From Diploscapter coronatus (lineage: Eukaryota > Nematoda > Chromadorea > Rhabditida > Rhabditidae): a stretch of DNA of 64,000 nucleotides. Below the pieces are notes generated by a model. It was not told the DNA's origin, ran no database searches, and saw only the letters and a program-made list of their open reading frames with translations. Shown here in pieces: positions 11,427-21,904 of the stretch. Location: assembly GCA_964036155.1 (NCBI GenBank), contig OZ038422.1, positions 18,623,201-18,687,200 of the forward strand, written 5' to 3'. The stretch's first letter is position 1, and every line of letters starts with the position of its first letter. The translations under genes and the position numbers were made by a program.

Positions 11427-14400
11427 ATGGTGAGTGTCCATGCTGGAAGACAAGTCAAGGTGTCGTGATGAGGATCAGCGTTTCTAGACCAGCCGGATCA
11501 ACTTTCTGAAACTAAAGAAGGGCGAAACCGGGTTGACACCGGATGCGGGAAAACCGCAACAAGTGGCTCAGGTTGGAATGATTTACGAGATTTCAAAAAT
11601 CTCGGTTAAAATTGAATAAATTCCTCATAGTCCATGTTGACAACGAGTATATGGTTAAAAATGCTGATCGTGCACCCCAATCTTAGGGTCTGACTTTAAA
11701 TTTACCTCTTTGAGTCTTTGCTGCTGCAGCGAATAATGACAGTGTATACACTCGTTTCATGATGTACGCTAATTTTTCACACAACAATTGGACGCAAGCG
11801 AGTAGAGCAATAAATCGAAAAATAGCTAAATTTTTATGTATGCAGAAGTACTACGCAACTAGTCATTATTCGCAGTGCACTGTAAGCAGAAAAGATCGAA
11901 CTTTCCGTCAAAATTTCGAACGATGCGGTGCTCGGTTGTACTTTTTGACTTTACCAATAGTTTTTTGACCCGAATCTACCCTAACTAGAAGAAATCAGCC
12001 AAAAATAAGGGGGAAATGTTGAAAACTCCCCTTGTGAATTGACTTATCCACTAATTTGAGATAGAATCTGTATTTTATACATCGTTTTCGTTCCTTGTCA
12101 ACAATGAATTCCACAAAATACTTGACTAAACCATGAAATATGAAAATTTAGACAAAGAACTCGCCTGTCGAAGAGCCGAAGATAAACAAAAAGAAGAAGA
12201 AGAAGAAGAAGAGCGGGGACTTCTTCAAGCGAATTGGGTCGAAGATCAAGAGGAGCAAGAATAGGAACAAGAAGTCCAACAAGAAGTTCGACGATGACGA
12301 TGATGTGAGTGGATGATAAAATGTGAAAAAATCACATTGTTGGATATTGAAAGTTTTAGGGGACATAACAATCCTTAATCAAATAAGATCGAATCTAACT
12401 TGCTATAACTGTTCCAAAGTAACAAATTCGATCGTTCATTTCAGTCGTCTTCGGATTCTGAGCGTTCGGAGATGCAGTCCAACGATGGAAAGCAGACGAA
12501 GACGGCCTTCCAGGACGAACAGACCTGCATCATGGACGATAACGACGACGACGACATCGACATTGAAACTGATCAGGCATATCGGAATGTCAAGAACAGG
12601 GGCGCTGAGGCGAGGATAAATTATGAAATAGCTCTTTATCACTCTGGCTCTTTGTTATTCTTCTTTCGCTCGATTAATAAAACGGTCAAATCTCACTAAA
12701 ACTGTAAACGAAGATCAGTTTTGTGATGTATTCTTCATATTTTAGAATGCGGCATTGCCAGGAGCGTGTCAGTCAGTAGAGCATCCCGAATGTTACGTGG
12801 TCAAGATGACTTCTATCGTTCGACCAGATCTCAAGGAGGAAGTTCTGCTAACGGTGGGCTGTCGTAACTTCAAAATTTTATAGGAAATTAATTTGGGGAG
12901 ATACAATTGAAAAGATAGAAATTAGAAGAAGAGCGAGAGGAATAGTATGAAAGATGATGGTCAGCTTCTCTCACGAACTTCCATTGAGATTTAAATTTTT
13001 GAAAATATTTTTATATTATTAATTTGAGAAAAACTTGCGAAGATATAAATATCTCAGAAAGAAGAAATCGATTTGCTGTGGGCGTGCATGAAGAAGACTG
13101 GCGAGCTGATGCCTGAGGAGAGCGTCTATGCTTTTGACAAGTTGGCCTTCATTAATCATCCAGAGAAGCCAATGAACGGTATGTTGCAGTCTGGAATTCG
13201 ACGAACACCGCGCCTATCGTCGCTACACAGTCAAATTCAAATACGCCGAAGGCAGATTCTCCAGCCTCTACGTCGTTCAGCAGGAAAATCTCAAGCCGTA
13301 AGAAAGCAGCATCTAATGAGGAAATGACTAACATGGAGAAGTAGCCATGTTTTAACATTCGTTCGAAATAACATGTCGATGAACGATCATCAGTTGGAAT
13401 AAAGTAGAAAGGACGCGTTTCTTTCGAGTCTAAAATGCGCACACAGATGCAACTGTTCATTTGGCGATTTTCCTTATTTTCTTCGTACCTTCAGCGAAAT
13501 TAGCGGAATTTTCATTATGAACACTTTCCAATTATCGCCCTTTATAGATATTGTTAAAATGCATTGACTAATCAACGATAGATAATTAGCATAAATTTGA
13601 CATAAAAAGTGGCTCTTACAAAAGTGGGAGAAAAACGCATTCCTTTTACTTTATTCCAAGTTATCGCTTATCGACGATATGAGAAAACTTGCCCATTCCA
13701 CTCTATCCTATAACATTTTACTTGAATGCTATGCATATATTTCAGAGGCGAATCACCGCTTCCGAGCGGCAACCTCATGCTGAAAATCGACAGTCGCGTG
13801 TCGCACTCGCAGAACGTCAAGGATCGGCTCAGGGTATGTAGAAAAAAACGTCTCGAGAAGAATCATGACATCATAATTCCAGCGTGAAATAAAAGCCATC
13901 AACAAACTGAGCGCCGCGTCCCAATACACCCCAAAGTTGATCGATTCGGGAGCTGTCATTGGGACACCTTTCATCGGTAAAAAATTTTATTTCTCGAATA
14001 AAAATAGAAAATGATTCACTCGGATATAGGGAGTTTTGTAATGAAAGAAAAAGATCTCCTTTCTTACTCGTGTTGGAAAAACAAACTATTTCTGTACAAA
14101 ACGGTCTGCGTCCACTTGTTCTTACCAGAACTGGGTCGGAGTCAAAATCGGCTAAAAATGGCTGGAATCGAAGGCAACTCCGGCTCTGGTCCTTACTAAC
14201 ACGAGAAGGGCTCATTTTGGTCTATTTCCATTTACATTCAAACTAAACCTTATCTGTTTTCGGTAAATAGACTAATGTCCCAAAATGAGGTTCAACTGGC
14301 GATTGAATTTTCAGTGCTTCCACTGTACGATCGGACTTTGCGCAAAGTGAGTGAAGAGGAGACTCTGTCGACTCGCACCAAATGGGTCATCGCCTATGAG

Positions 14401-15966
14401 TCACTTAAGGCCATCGAGGTAACTAAGGAGCATTAAATCATCAGTTCATAGAGTGACATTGATGTTTCAGAAGATGGCAGATCTGAAGCTGGGGCACCGC
14501 GACATCAAACCGACGAATTTCTGCACGAATGCCCACGGAGGCTGGCCCTATCTGTTCCTCATCGACTATGCCGACACTAGTTACTATAGCGAAAAGTCGC
14601 ACAGGTAGGTAAATGACACAGCAACGTCATTACACTTCTTTTTCTTTTTCTCATTACCTAGATTATTATTACTAGAAGAGATCTCGAATTTTTGTTTTGA
14701 TTTCGGAAAATTAGATATACCGATTTTATTAAAATCCAATTTTTGCTTTTCTCTCGTGATTATATGTCGTGTTGCTAAGATTGCCAGTCCCGGATGGCTA
14801 CACCCTTCCCTATTGGAGTCTGGACTGCCACACGCGGACTGTCTGCTCGCAGCAGAGCGATCTCGAGTCTTGGTACTACATGCTCATCGATTTGTATGCG
14901 TGTTTCTCATTCGTCTCATCGATTAAATCAGCCGTCTCTATCTATCTACAGTCTTTTGATATACTTTTTCATAGATAGAAAATCGCGAGCCGAGGGAGCG
15001 CGCGCTCTCTCGGCTCGGCCCTTGCCTCCCAAAGATTCCAAAACAAATTGAATCATATTGAAAATCAATCAATAACAAAACTAATCCCAAAATGATAAAA
15101 TCGCAGACAGAAAAACGAACAAACACACAAGCAGCTGAAAAATACTAAGGAGTTAGATGTCTTTTCGGCTAACCATAAGTCAACAAAGCAACACTCGCCG
15201 TTTCAGATTCGAGTCGCTGCCGTGGAAGCTGAATAGTAAAATCGACGCGGTCAAGGATGCTAAGAAGAGCTATTGGAGCTGTGAGTGCTTTTTGAGGCAA
15301 TTCAAAAATATGAAGCGTTTTCTTCCACATATTATTAACCCATCCATACGTTCATTCTTTTTTAACCATGAAATCTTTTGAAAGAATAGCAACCTGATCC
15401 AACTCTTTTAGTTGATCAAATTTTGCTGATTCTTGTCAAACGTTGAAGCTTGGTTCAATTCGATGGATAAAGTTTCAGACTCGAGCGAGCGCTGCAAGAC
15501 GAAGGAGTGGAACGAAATCGCGGAATTTGTGCGTCCGAAATGGACTTCCGGCAGCATCAAGGAGATACTCAAGGTACTCGAATCGAAAGCCAATCTGCCT
15601 GACAAGTAAGCGCGATTTTATATTTTTGTTTCGATTTCAATTTTTTTAATTGTAATAAAGTTCGAAGAAATGGAAATTTCGATGATTTTATGCATGTAAA
15701 ACTCACTGCTCTAGAGCAAGAATACTTCTGATTGATCATTACTTTTTCATCATTTTATCATGCATACGTATTAGGAAATTCTGTTTACCAAGATAAACAT
15801 CATTCGCACATTTTTCAGCAACTTCGCGCCTGAATGGGAAGGTAAGAAGAAGTCTGCAGCTGAAAAGGCAGGCGGCAAATCGACAATGAAAGAGCCAAGA
15901 GGAACGCAGTCCATCACGAAAAAAAAGAAGGGCAGAGCCACGAAGCAGAGATCTCCAAATACCTGA
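11427..15966 (+). CDS. CK1/TTBK-like protein kinase with DYA in place of DFG
   Basis: A nematode casein-kinase-1/tau-tubulin-kinase-like protein. The start codon is the whole first coding exon (ATG 11427-11429, then GTGAGT). Exon 2 (11488-11571) reads TSRINFLKLKKGETGL...; exon 3 (12152-12304) is Lys-rich (INKKKKKKKKSGDFFKRIG); exon 4 (from 12445) is acidic. Kinase motifs follow: KYAEGRFSSLYVV (Gly loop), LMLKID (ATP lysine), GHRDIKPTNF (catalytic loop), LIDYADTSYY (metal Asp kept, Phe-Gly changed), QSDLESWYYMLIDL and LPWKLNSKIDAVKDAKKSYW, as in CK1-like kinases. The tail is basic and ends RATKQRSPNT, stop 15964-15966. The join before LEFDEHRAYRRY needs a short intron with a weak donor (GTTGGC, about 13140-13189); otherwise a frameshift sits there. 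Lys and both Asp are present, so activity is possible despite DYA. Exon 4 uses a weak GTCAAG donor. Confidence 0.85.
14985..15016. repeat. GC-rich near-perfect palindrome in a kinase intron
   Basis: GAGCCGAGGGAGCGCG followed by CGCTCTCTCGGCTCGG folds into one long hairpin with a central GCGC and a single mismatched pair in the arms. It is very GC-rich for its setting and sits inside a 250-bp intron. It may be a short transposon remnant. Confidence 0.65.
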
Positions 15967-16189
15967 CAGTGATGACATCAGAATAGACACAAGGAAACAC
16001 AAAATTATAATACTCTAACCGACCCGAACCGACCAATCAGCCATTCAACTTCACTAAACTTATAAACACCACTAGCGGAGAAGCGAACGATAAATGGATT
16101 AGTGAAAGTATTCTATAAGCTTCTTTTTTCTTATCGACGAATTTCTTTGATTTGAAAATAAGAATTATGAATTTTTTCGAGGTCGGATC

Positions 16190-16300
16190 TGGAAAACTTA
16201 CGAACTACCGTAATCCGCTACAGTAATTGATTTTCAAGAAACGGTTATCACCATGAGAATCAGCGAGAAAAACTACTATATATGTGAAAATCAACCAAAT
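16190..16300 (+). repeat. Internal fragment related to the 54815-55323 element
   Basis: ACTACCGTAATCC, ATCAGCGAGAAAAACT and ATATATGTGAAAATCAACCA occur in the same order as ACTACCGTAACCC, ATCAGCGTGAAAAACT and ATATATGTGAAAATCAGCCA at about 55130-55230. The terminal repeats are absent. Confidence 0.65.
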
Positions 16301-17002
16301 CGACGAACCCTGTTCCGCACTCTTTCCTTATGACTTTGATTTTTACTGACATTCACTCTCAAAGTTAGGATATGCAGAAATTTGTATTATTTTTCATTTA
16401 TAAGGATTTCTTATCATTTTTTATTTCAAATTTCCAGACTCAATTTCGACAGTATTGGATGGAAGTAGTTTCCCGCATTATTTTTTTTAAAAATGAAGTT
16501 GTCAAATATTATATACAGCTTTCTAGTTGTATGTGTCAGCACAAAATGATCATTAATCAGACTCTGCAAAATATACTTCAAAATAAATGCGAAACACGTG
16601 GTTCTCATTATTTTATTAATTAGATCTGTAACCATGGATTGAATTTTGACTGCTAACGAAGTCATATAAGAACATTAAATGAGCATTATGATTAATCAGA
16701 ATTGTGCTGGAATGTCTCAAGAGTGTAGTTGTAAGACCCAAACAACTGTCTACATTTCAGAAAAAGTCTCACAAATCGTGATTTGATTATAGAGGTGGAT
16801 ACCCCTGTGGGTTCTAATCACGAAATCGAGAAGACAAGGCCCGCCCTCAAAAGTGGGCGGAGCTATGCTAACTTGAAAACGGTGATTTATATGAAAAATA
16901 TTCGTTAGATGGTACAAAGAAAACTTTTACTATAGAAGTTTCGAAGAATTTTAAAAGTATCATGTAGCCCATATAATTTGCCATTTTTCGATATATAGTC
17001 AG

Positions 17003-17185
17003 AGACCGCCATCCCTCTTTTCGCTAGATACAGTTGTTGATCATTTTATTTTATTCTAATTTACTCGGTTACTAGTCAGTAAATTTCTGACGTTCAGAAG
17101 AGAACTATACAATTCGATTCTTCTCTCTTCACGTGGTGATATTGATTTTTTTCGAAGTCCGCAATTGCGCATCAAACATGGTGCA
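17003..17185 (-). repeat. Partial copy of the 30916-31477 hAT-like element
   Basis: In reverse orientation to the 31-kb copy. It shares the GACCGCCA end, then CTATACAATTC, CACGTGGTGATATTGA and AGTCCGCAATTGCGC in the same order. The second end was not found, so it is partial or rearranged. Confidence 0.65.
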
Positions 17186-17344
17186 AACCGTGAAAAATCA
17201 CAAAAAACGGTTGTAAAACGGCAAAAATAAGGAGAACAGATCTAATTTTTTTTGATAAATTAATTAAGAATGTTATATTTTATAAATACTGTCAATTTAA
17301 ACGAAACCTATCTTCGCCGAAAAAAGACATTGTCAAAAAAGTGG

Positions 17345-17985
17345 AGGGCGTGCGTTGTCCATCAAAATCTTTGGTGGACAACGCTGCACTTTCTGAGGTG
17401 TTGTCCATCAAAGGTTTTCTATGCAGTAATAAAGTAGGAAACAACTATTCATAAGGTATAGAATGCGCAAATATGAAAGGCGGTCTTTTCTACCAAATTA
17501 TATCGATATCCACCAAAATTACTTATACGCTTTATTCAAAAGCCATCATAAAAAGCAAAGGCCTAAAATTTCCCTATTTTATGTTTTACACATTTCATAA
17601 GTAGTGCAGTCTATGATTAGGAAAAAGTAGCGTATGTAAATTATGAGATGTATGAGGTAAGCAAGTTGTAAATCAAGATCTAAATAAAGGTAGAATGGGT
17701 AAGTTAAAGAAAAGTAGGAGATAGGGAATATAACCGGTTAAAGATACTTGAAATTTTTCATTATGACAACAATGATTAGTTTGATTTAAAAAATTACTAT
17801 CCAAAAATATACAAATTCTATTCGTAGATCATATGCTACGAATTTTTAAACTATTTATATCTCTATTTTTATCAATTTTCTTCCATATTTTTATAAGTTT
17901 CAATCTATCTATGCTAAAAACATTAAATCTTGCTTTGGTGGACAAAGCCTCAGTTTTATGCTCTTTGATGGACAATGCTACGGAC
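17345..17985. repeat. Region bounded by GTTGTCCATCAAA / TTTGATGGACAA inverted motifs
   Basis: The left side contains GCGTTGTCCATCAAAATC, TTTGGTGGACAACGC and TGTTGTCCATCAAAGG. The right side contains TTTGGTGGACAAAGCC and TTTGATGGACAATGC. The same 12-bp motif in both orientations at both ends suggests a decayed transposon of about 640 bp with sub-terminal repeats. Exact ends are unclear. Confidence 0.45.
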
Positions 17986-18176
17986 TCGAATAAGAAGCCT
18001 AATTGCTATTCAAATCCAGTCTATTGTTCACGATTTTGAGATTTGTCTTACGAAGAATAATCTTTTAAAGTTTAGCTAACTCATGTTGCACTAGAAATAA
18101 AGAATAGTTAGAGATAGTCTAGGCTACGGTGGCCTAAACCATACATAACATAAATAAGGCTAGATTTCTCTGTCGT

Positions 18177-21154
18177 ATGTTCGAATCCTCAAAAATCGCC
18201 CCCAATTTAGGTTCACTCAATAGTAGAAATGCTGGATCATCAGTTAGCAGCGACGATTATATTCCTGGTAGTCCATTTCTTCGAGTAATGATCATGATAT
18301 ATTTTAAGATAGCTGGTTGTGGAATGGTATTCAATTGGTTCATTGCCATATTTATTAGACGTTTAAAATCGCTTCAGGTATGACAAATATATAAACTTGC
18401 CCAAGATGTGACATTTTCGAATTCATTCGGTCGTTTGACGGGCTCTCAGGCTATTGGTGAAGCCGTTCATCAAACTACTTTTGCGCTTTATTTTGCACCC
18501 ATGGTATTCTTGTAGGTTAAATAATAATTCAAATATCATTGTCGTCTCTTAATGATGGGGAATCTTTCCCTTCTCCAGATTCTTCATACTTTCTTTCGGA
18601 AAATGAAATATATCATGAAGAATTGGATAGGAGAAATGTGTTTAATATAATTTAAGGATAAAAAACTGAATAAACGCTGATAATAAAATTATTTAGCGAT
18701 GTCAAATGGATGAAGGAAAACAGCAGGCATGCAGGCACAGTTCTACTTATTTGCTACGATATTTGCATCTATAGTCATTTTTTCATATCGCTAAATCGAA
18801 TGTGCGCAATTTTTGTGCCCTTGAAATATAACAAAATCTTCAGGTATATAATTTTAAATCTACAGTTCCGGTCAAAAGATAGTAAATACCTTGTTTTTTG
18901 ACCATAACTTTTTTTCTACTTTACCTATTTTGACAAACTTTTTTTCATTTGAAAGAGGATAAAAAGTTACATAAGTGTGCCAATTTTCAGCTTTCTAGGT
19001 ATACCAATTCACGAGTTATCGATTTATTTCGATTTTTGCGCGGACAAAAGATAGTAAACAGTTTCGAAAGTGGTCCAAGTAAACCAATTAACGGGAGATA
19101 ATTAAGCGTGGATATTTTTCCTCGAAAGTAATCTTCTTCACCTATATACTTACCAAGTTTCAAATCAGTTGGATTAGAAATAAGAAAGATACGAATTTTT
19201 TTCGGAGACCCTCCTTAACTATAGAAAATAGCCTATTTTGACGTCGACGCATCAGAAAACGTGATGACGTACGCGAGTGGGTGGAGTTAGGAAGTGGAAA
19301 ATGGTTACATCTAATTCTCCGATTAAAACTACACAATTATTGTTAAAACTTACCCTATGAAAAATTGTTCGAAAAGTTAACAATATGGCGAATCTTTTTT
19401 TCCATGAAAATAGGACGTTTTTCATAGTTAAGCAAAGAAATTTTGGGTACTTCATTTTTCTTCATCTCAACGTGCTCATATGATTTTTTTCATAAAAGAA
19501 ATTTATATGGAACTTATGCAGATTTGATCAGAGAATTAAACACAGAAGTTCTTTCTCGCCAAACTCTACCCACTCGTGTGCGTCATCACGTTTTCTGATG
19601 CGTCTACGTCAAAATAGGCTATTTTCTATAGTTAAGGAGGATCTCCGAAAAAAATTCGTATCTTTCTTATTTCTAATCCAACTGATTTGAAACTTGGTAA
19701 GTATATAGGTGAAGAAGATTACTTTCGAGGAAAAATATCCACGCTTAATTATCTCCCGTTAATTGGTTTACTTGGACCACTTTCGAAACTGTTTACTATC
19801 TTTTGTCCGCGCAAAAATCGAAATAAATCGATAACTCGTGAATTGGTATACCTAGAAAGCTGAAAATTGGCACACTTATGTAACTTTTTATCCTCTTTCA
19901 AATGAAAAAAAGTTTGTCAAAATAGGTAAAGTAGAAAAAAAGTTATGGCCAAAAAACAAGGTGTTTACTATCTTTTGACCGGAACTGTATATTTAATAAT
20001 ATACCGAAATTTTAGTGATACAAATACCACCGTCATCATTTTCTTCACCTGGGCTTGTGCACTACTGCTACCATTATATCTCTATACTTGCAGTAAGACT
20101 ACTTCGAGGAGAAAATTTTCAAATGATGCAAATTTTAGACGACTGTAATCTATCTTACATCGATGAGTACTATCATTTCGCTTTCAAGAACAGCCCAACT
20201 TGTTTGCTTATTGTATGGTAAGGAAATGACTTTCGGTGTGTCGTTTTTTAGGTTCATATTAATGTTAGCAAGTTGAATATATCCCAAGTTTCACTCCTGA
20301 AGATTTAAATTGAAATTTCAAGGTACGCTGACTTTATGAAGTACTGCTCGTTTGTGGTGATCATTTGCACGATCGACATAATCACCGTACTGCGAGTGCA
20401 TCTTCTGAACGTATCGACGAAAACCTCTACCAGCAATCATCACCAAAACAAGAAACGTCGAGAGGAGATCAATTTCTTGAAACAGGTCCGAAATTTCGAC
20501 TCAGAAAATTGCAGTAATTTGAAGCTCTCAAAACCATGATAAATAGGGTGAAGAATGGTAAGGGCGAAAATAATTTTTTCACATTATTTCGCATGGCTTG
20601 CGGTTTCCAAATAACCCAAAAATTGTCGTATAAGAAAATTTCAGGCCTGCCTCCAAGCAGGCGTTTTTGCGCTCGAGCTCGTCACCTACTTCCTGCTGGA
20701 TCCCATGTTCCAGTCCTATTTTGTGAAATTTTGCATGACGACGGTAGCTTGGAACTTGGTTCACTCTACCGACGGTATTTTACATCATTTTCTCAAAAAT
20801 GGGTTACCTATCAAAAACACCGTATGACACACATGATCTCATGACATGCGAAATAGGGTGGGGCTTTTAAGCGGTATACCTTTTTCACATTATTATGTGT
20901 GTCACGCGGTTTCCAAATTATTCAGCAATGAATCATTTCAGGATTTATTACCATCTTCTTTAACAAGGAGTTCCGCACCGTCATTCCATGCCTCAAGAAA
21001 CCGGCTGCAATCGGTAGGCGAGATTTCAGCGATCTAATAAAAAACAACTATTTTAGCGCCTCCTGGAAACCGGGGCCAGAAAGACACTGGAGTCACCCCA
21101 GCCACGGAGCAATCTCCTTACAATAGTGGAAAGCCAGAATCCGAGAACTCTTGA
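18177..21154 (+). CDS. Srx-class seven-transmembrane chemoreceptor
   Basis: A nematode chemosensory GPCR of the Srx family (Srg superfamily). Exons in order: start at 18177 through TM1 (MIYFKIAGCGMVFNWFIAIF); NSFGRLTGSQAIGEAVHQTT; FDVKWMKENSRHAG with YDICIYSHFFISLNRMCAIF and PLKYNKIF; TTVIIFFTWACALLLPLYLY; a 46-nt intron to CNDCNLSYIDEYYHFAFKN; YADFMKYCSFVVIICTIDII; LQAGVFALELVTYFLLDPMF; WNLVHSTDG; FITIFFNKEFRTVIPCLKK; tail ending KPESENS, stop 21152-21154. YxHFFISLNR and the late NKEFR are strong Srx signatures. The third intron (18843-20013) holds a 1.1-kb foldback transposon. Odd point: the expected acceptor of exon 2 reads TTTTCG rather than TTTTCAG, so the gene may be damaged there. Confidence 0.85.
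18863..19987. mobile_element. Foldback Tc/mariner-like non-autonomous element, 1.1 kb
   Basis: Flanked by TA on each side (18861-18862 and 19988-19989). The ends are CAGTTCCGGTCAAAAGATAG and its reverse complement. The inverted arms are about 420 bp each (18863 to about 19285, and about 19560-19987) and nearly identical; the central spacer is about 270 bp. Each arm has a second internal copy of the end motif (CGGACAAAAGATAGTAAAC, near 19041), like the paired transposase sites of IR/DR-type Tc elements. I found no transposase frame. It sits in an intron of the Srx gene. Confidence 0.92.
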
Positions 21155-21904
21155 TAAAGCTACATATTGATCCATTTGATCTTTTTCACTTTGCATTTAC
21201 TACGCCATTTTTAATTGTAGTTTCATACTTAACCCCATTGATTCGAAATTAGATTGTTGAACAAAGAAAATTGCAGTCATTTTTCTCGATGTATTGTGGG
21301 TTTGGGGAGTTAATGAGAAGTGACAATAAATCATGTTAATTTGCATTCATTCAATCCGGTCAGTTAGTTTTTCACAGGCTGGATGGTTCTTTCGCCCGTT
21401 TCCTTTTTCCAATATTAGATATAGGCCTAGGGTAAATTTTTGCTTTCGGAACACGCCTCTGAAACACGAATTGGTCAATCAAAATGTACTGCAAAGCTTT
21501 CAAATCGTTCGTTTGAGCCTTGCAGACCTCGCTCGTCATTTTCTCAAATTGAATATGAAAGAGCAGTCCTTCCTTTCTGGTTAGTTTAAGCAGGAAATTC
21601 TATACAATTCGATCAAGACGCGCCCGAAGACAAGCCCGAAAATCATATATATATATTATTTTAATCAATATAATTTGCAATTTATTGCAATAATATCAAT
21701 ACAAGAAATTCTATCGACGTGTTCATTCAAAAGAGTAAGAAATGGAATAATGCGAGGAGGTTTGAATTAAGAGCATTAACATTCCTTATCTAGCGGAATA
21801 ATAAATTAAGCCAGCGATTTTTACTGATAATTGTTCTCTTATTGTATAAATTATTGATTCCTATAGAACTGTGATTATCGAATTTACTTCGAAGCAATAA
21901 ATTG
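21155..21904. other. Intergenic region, left edge of the CUB-gene duplication
   Basis: AT-rich. From about 21650 onward the sequence is repeated near 24890-25200, marking the start of the tandem duplication unit. No other gene was seen. Confidence 0.5.

Larger units (their letters stand above)
15967..18176. other. Repeat-rich intergenic region
   Basis: Between the kinase and the Srx receptor, both on the plus strand. It holds three repeat segments (listed separately) and AT-rich sequence. A 68-codon hydrophobic frame at 17833-18039 is low-complexity Phe/Leu/Ser and overlaps a transposon-like arm, so it is not called as a gene. Confidence 0.5.

Noticed and set aside
17833..18039. 68-codon hydrophobic frame upstream of the Srx gene
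   Set aside because: Low-complexity Phe/Leu/Ser, overlapping repeat arms, and no splice continuation into the receptor.
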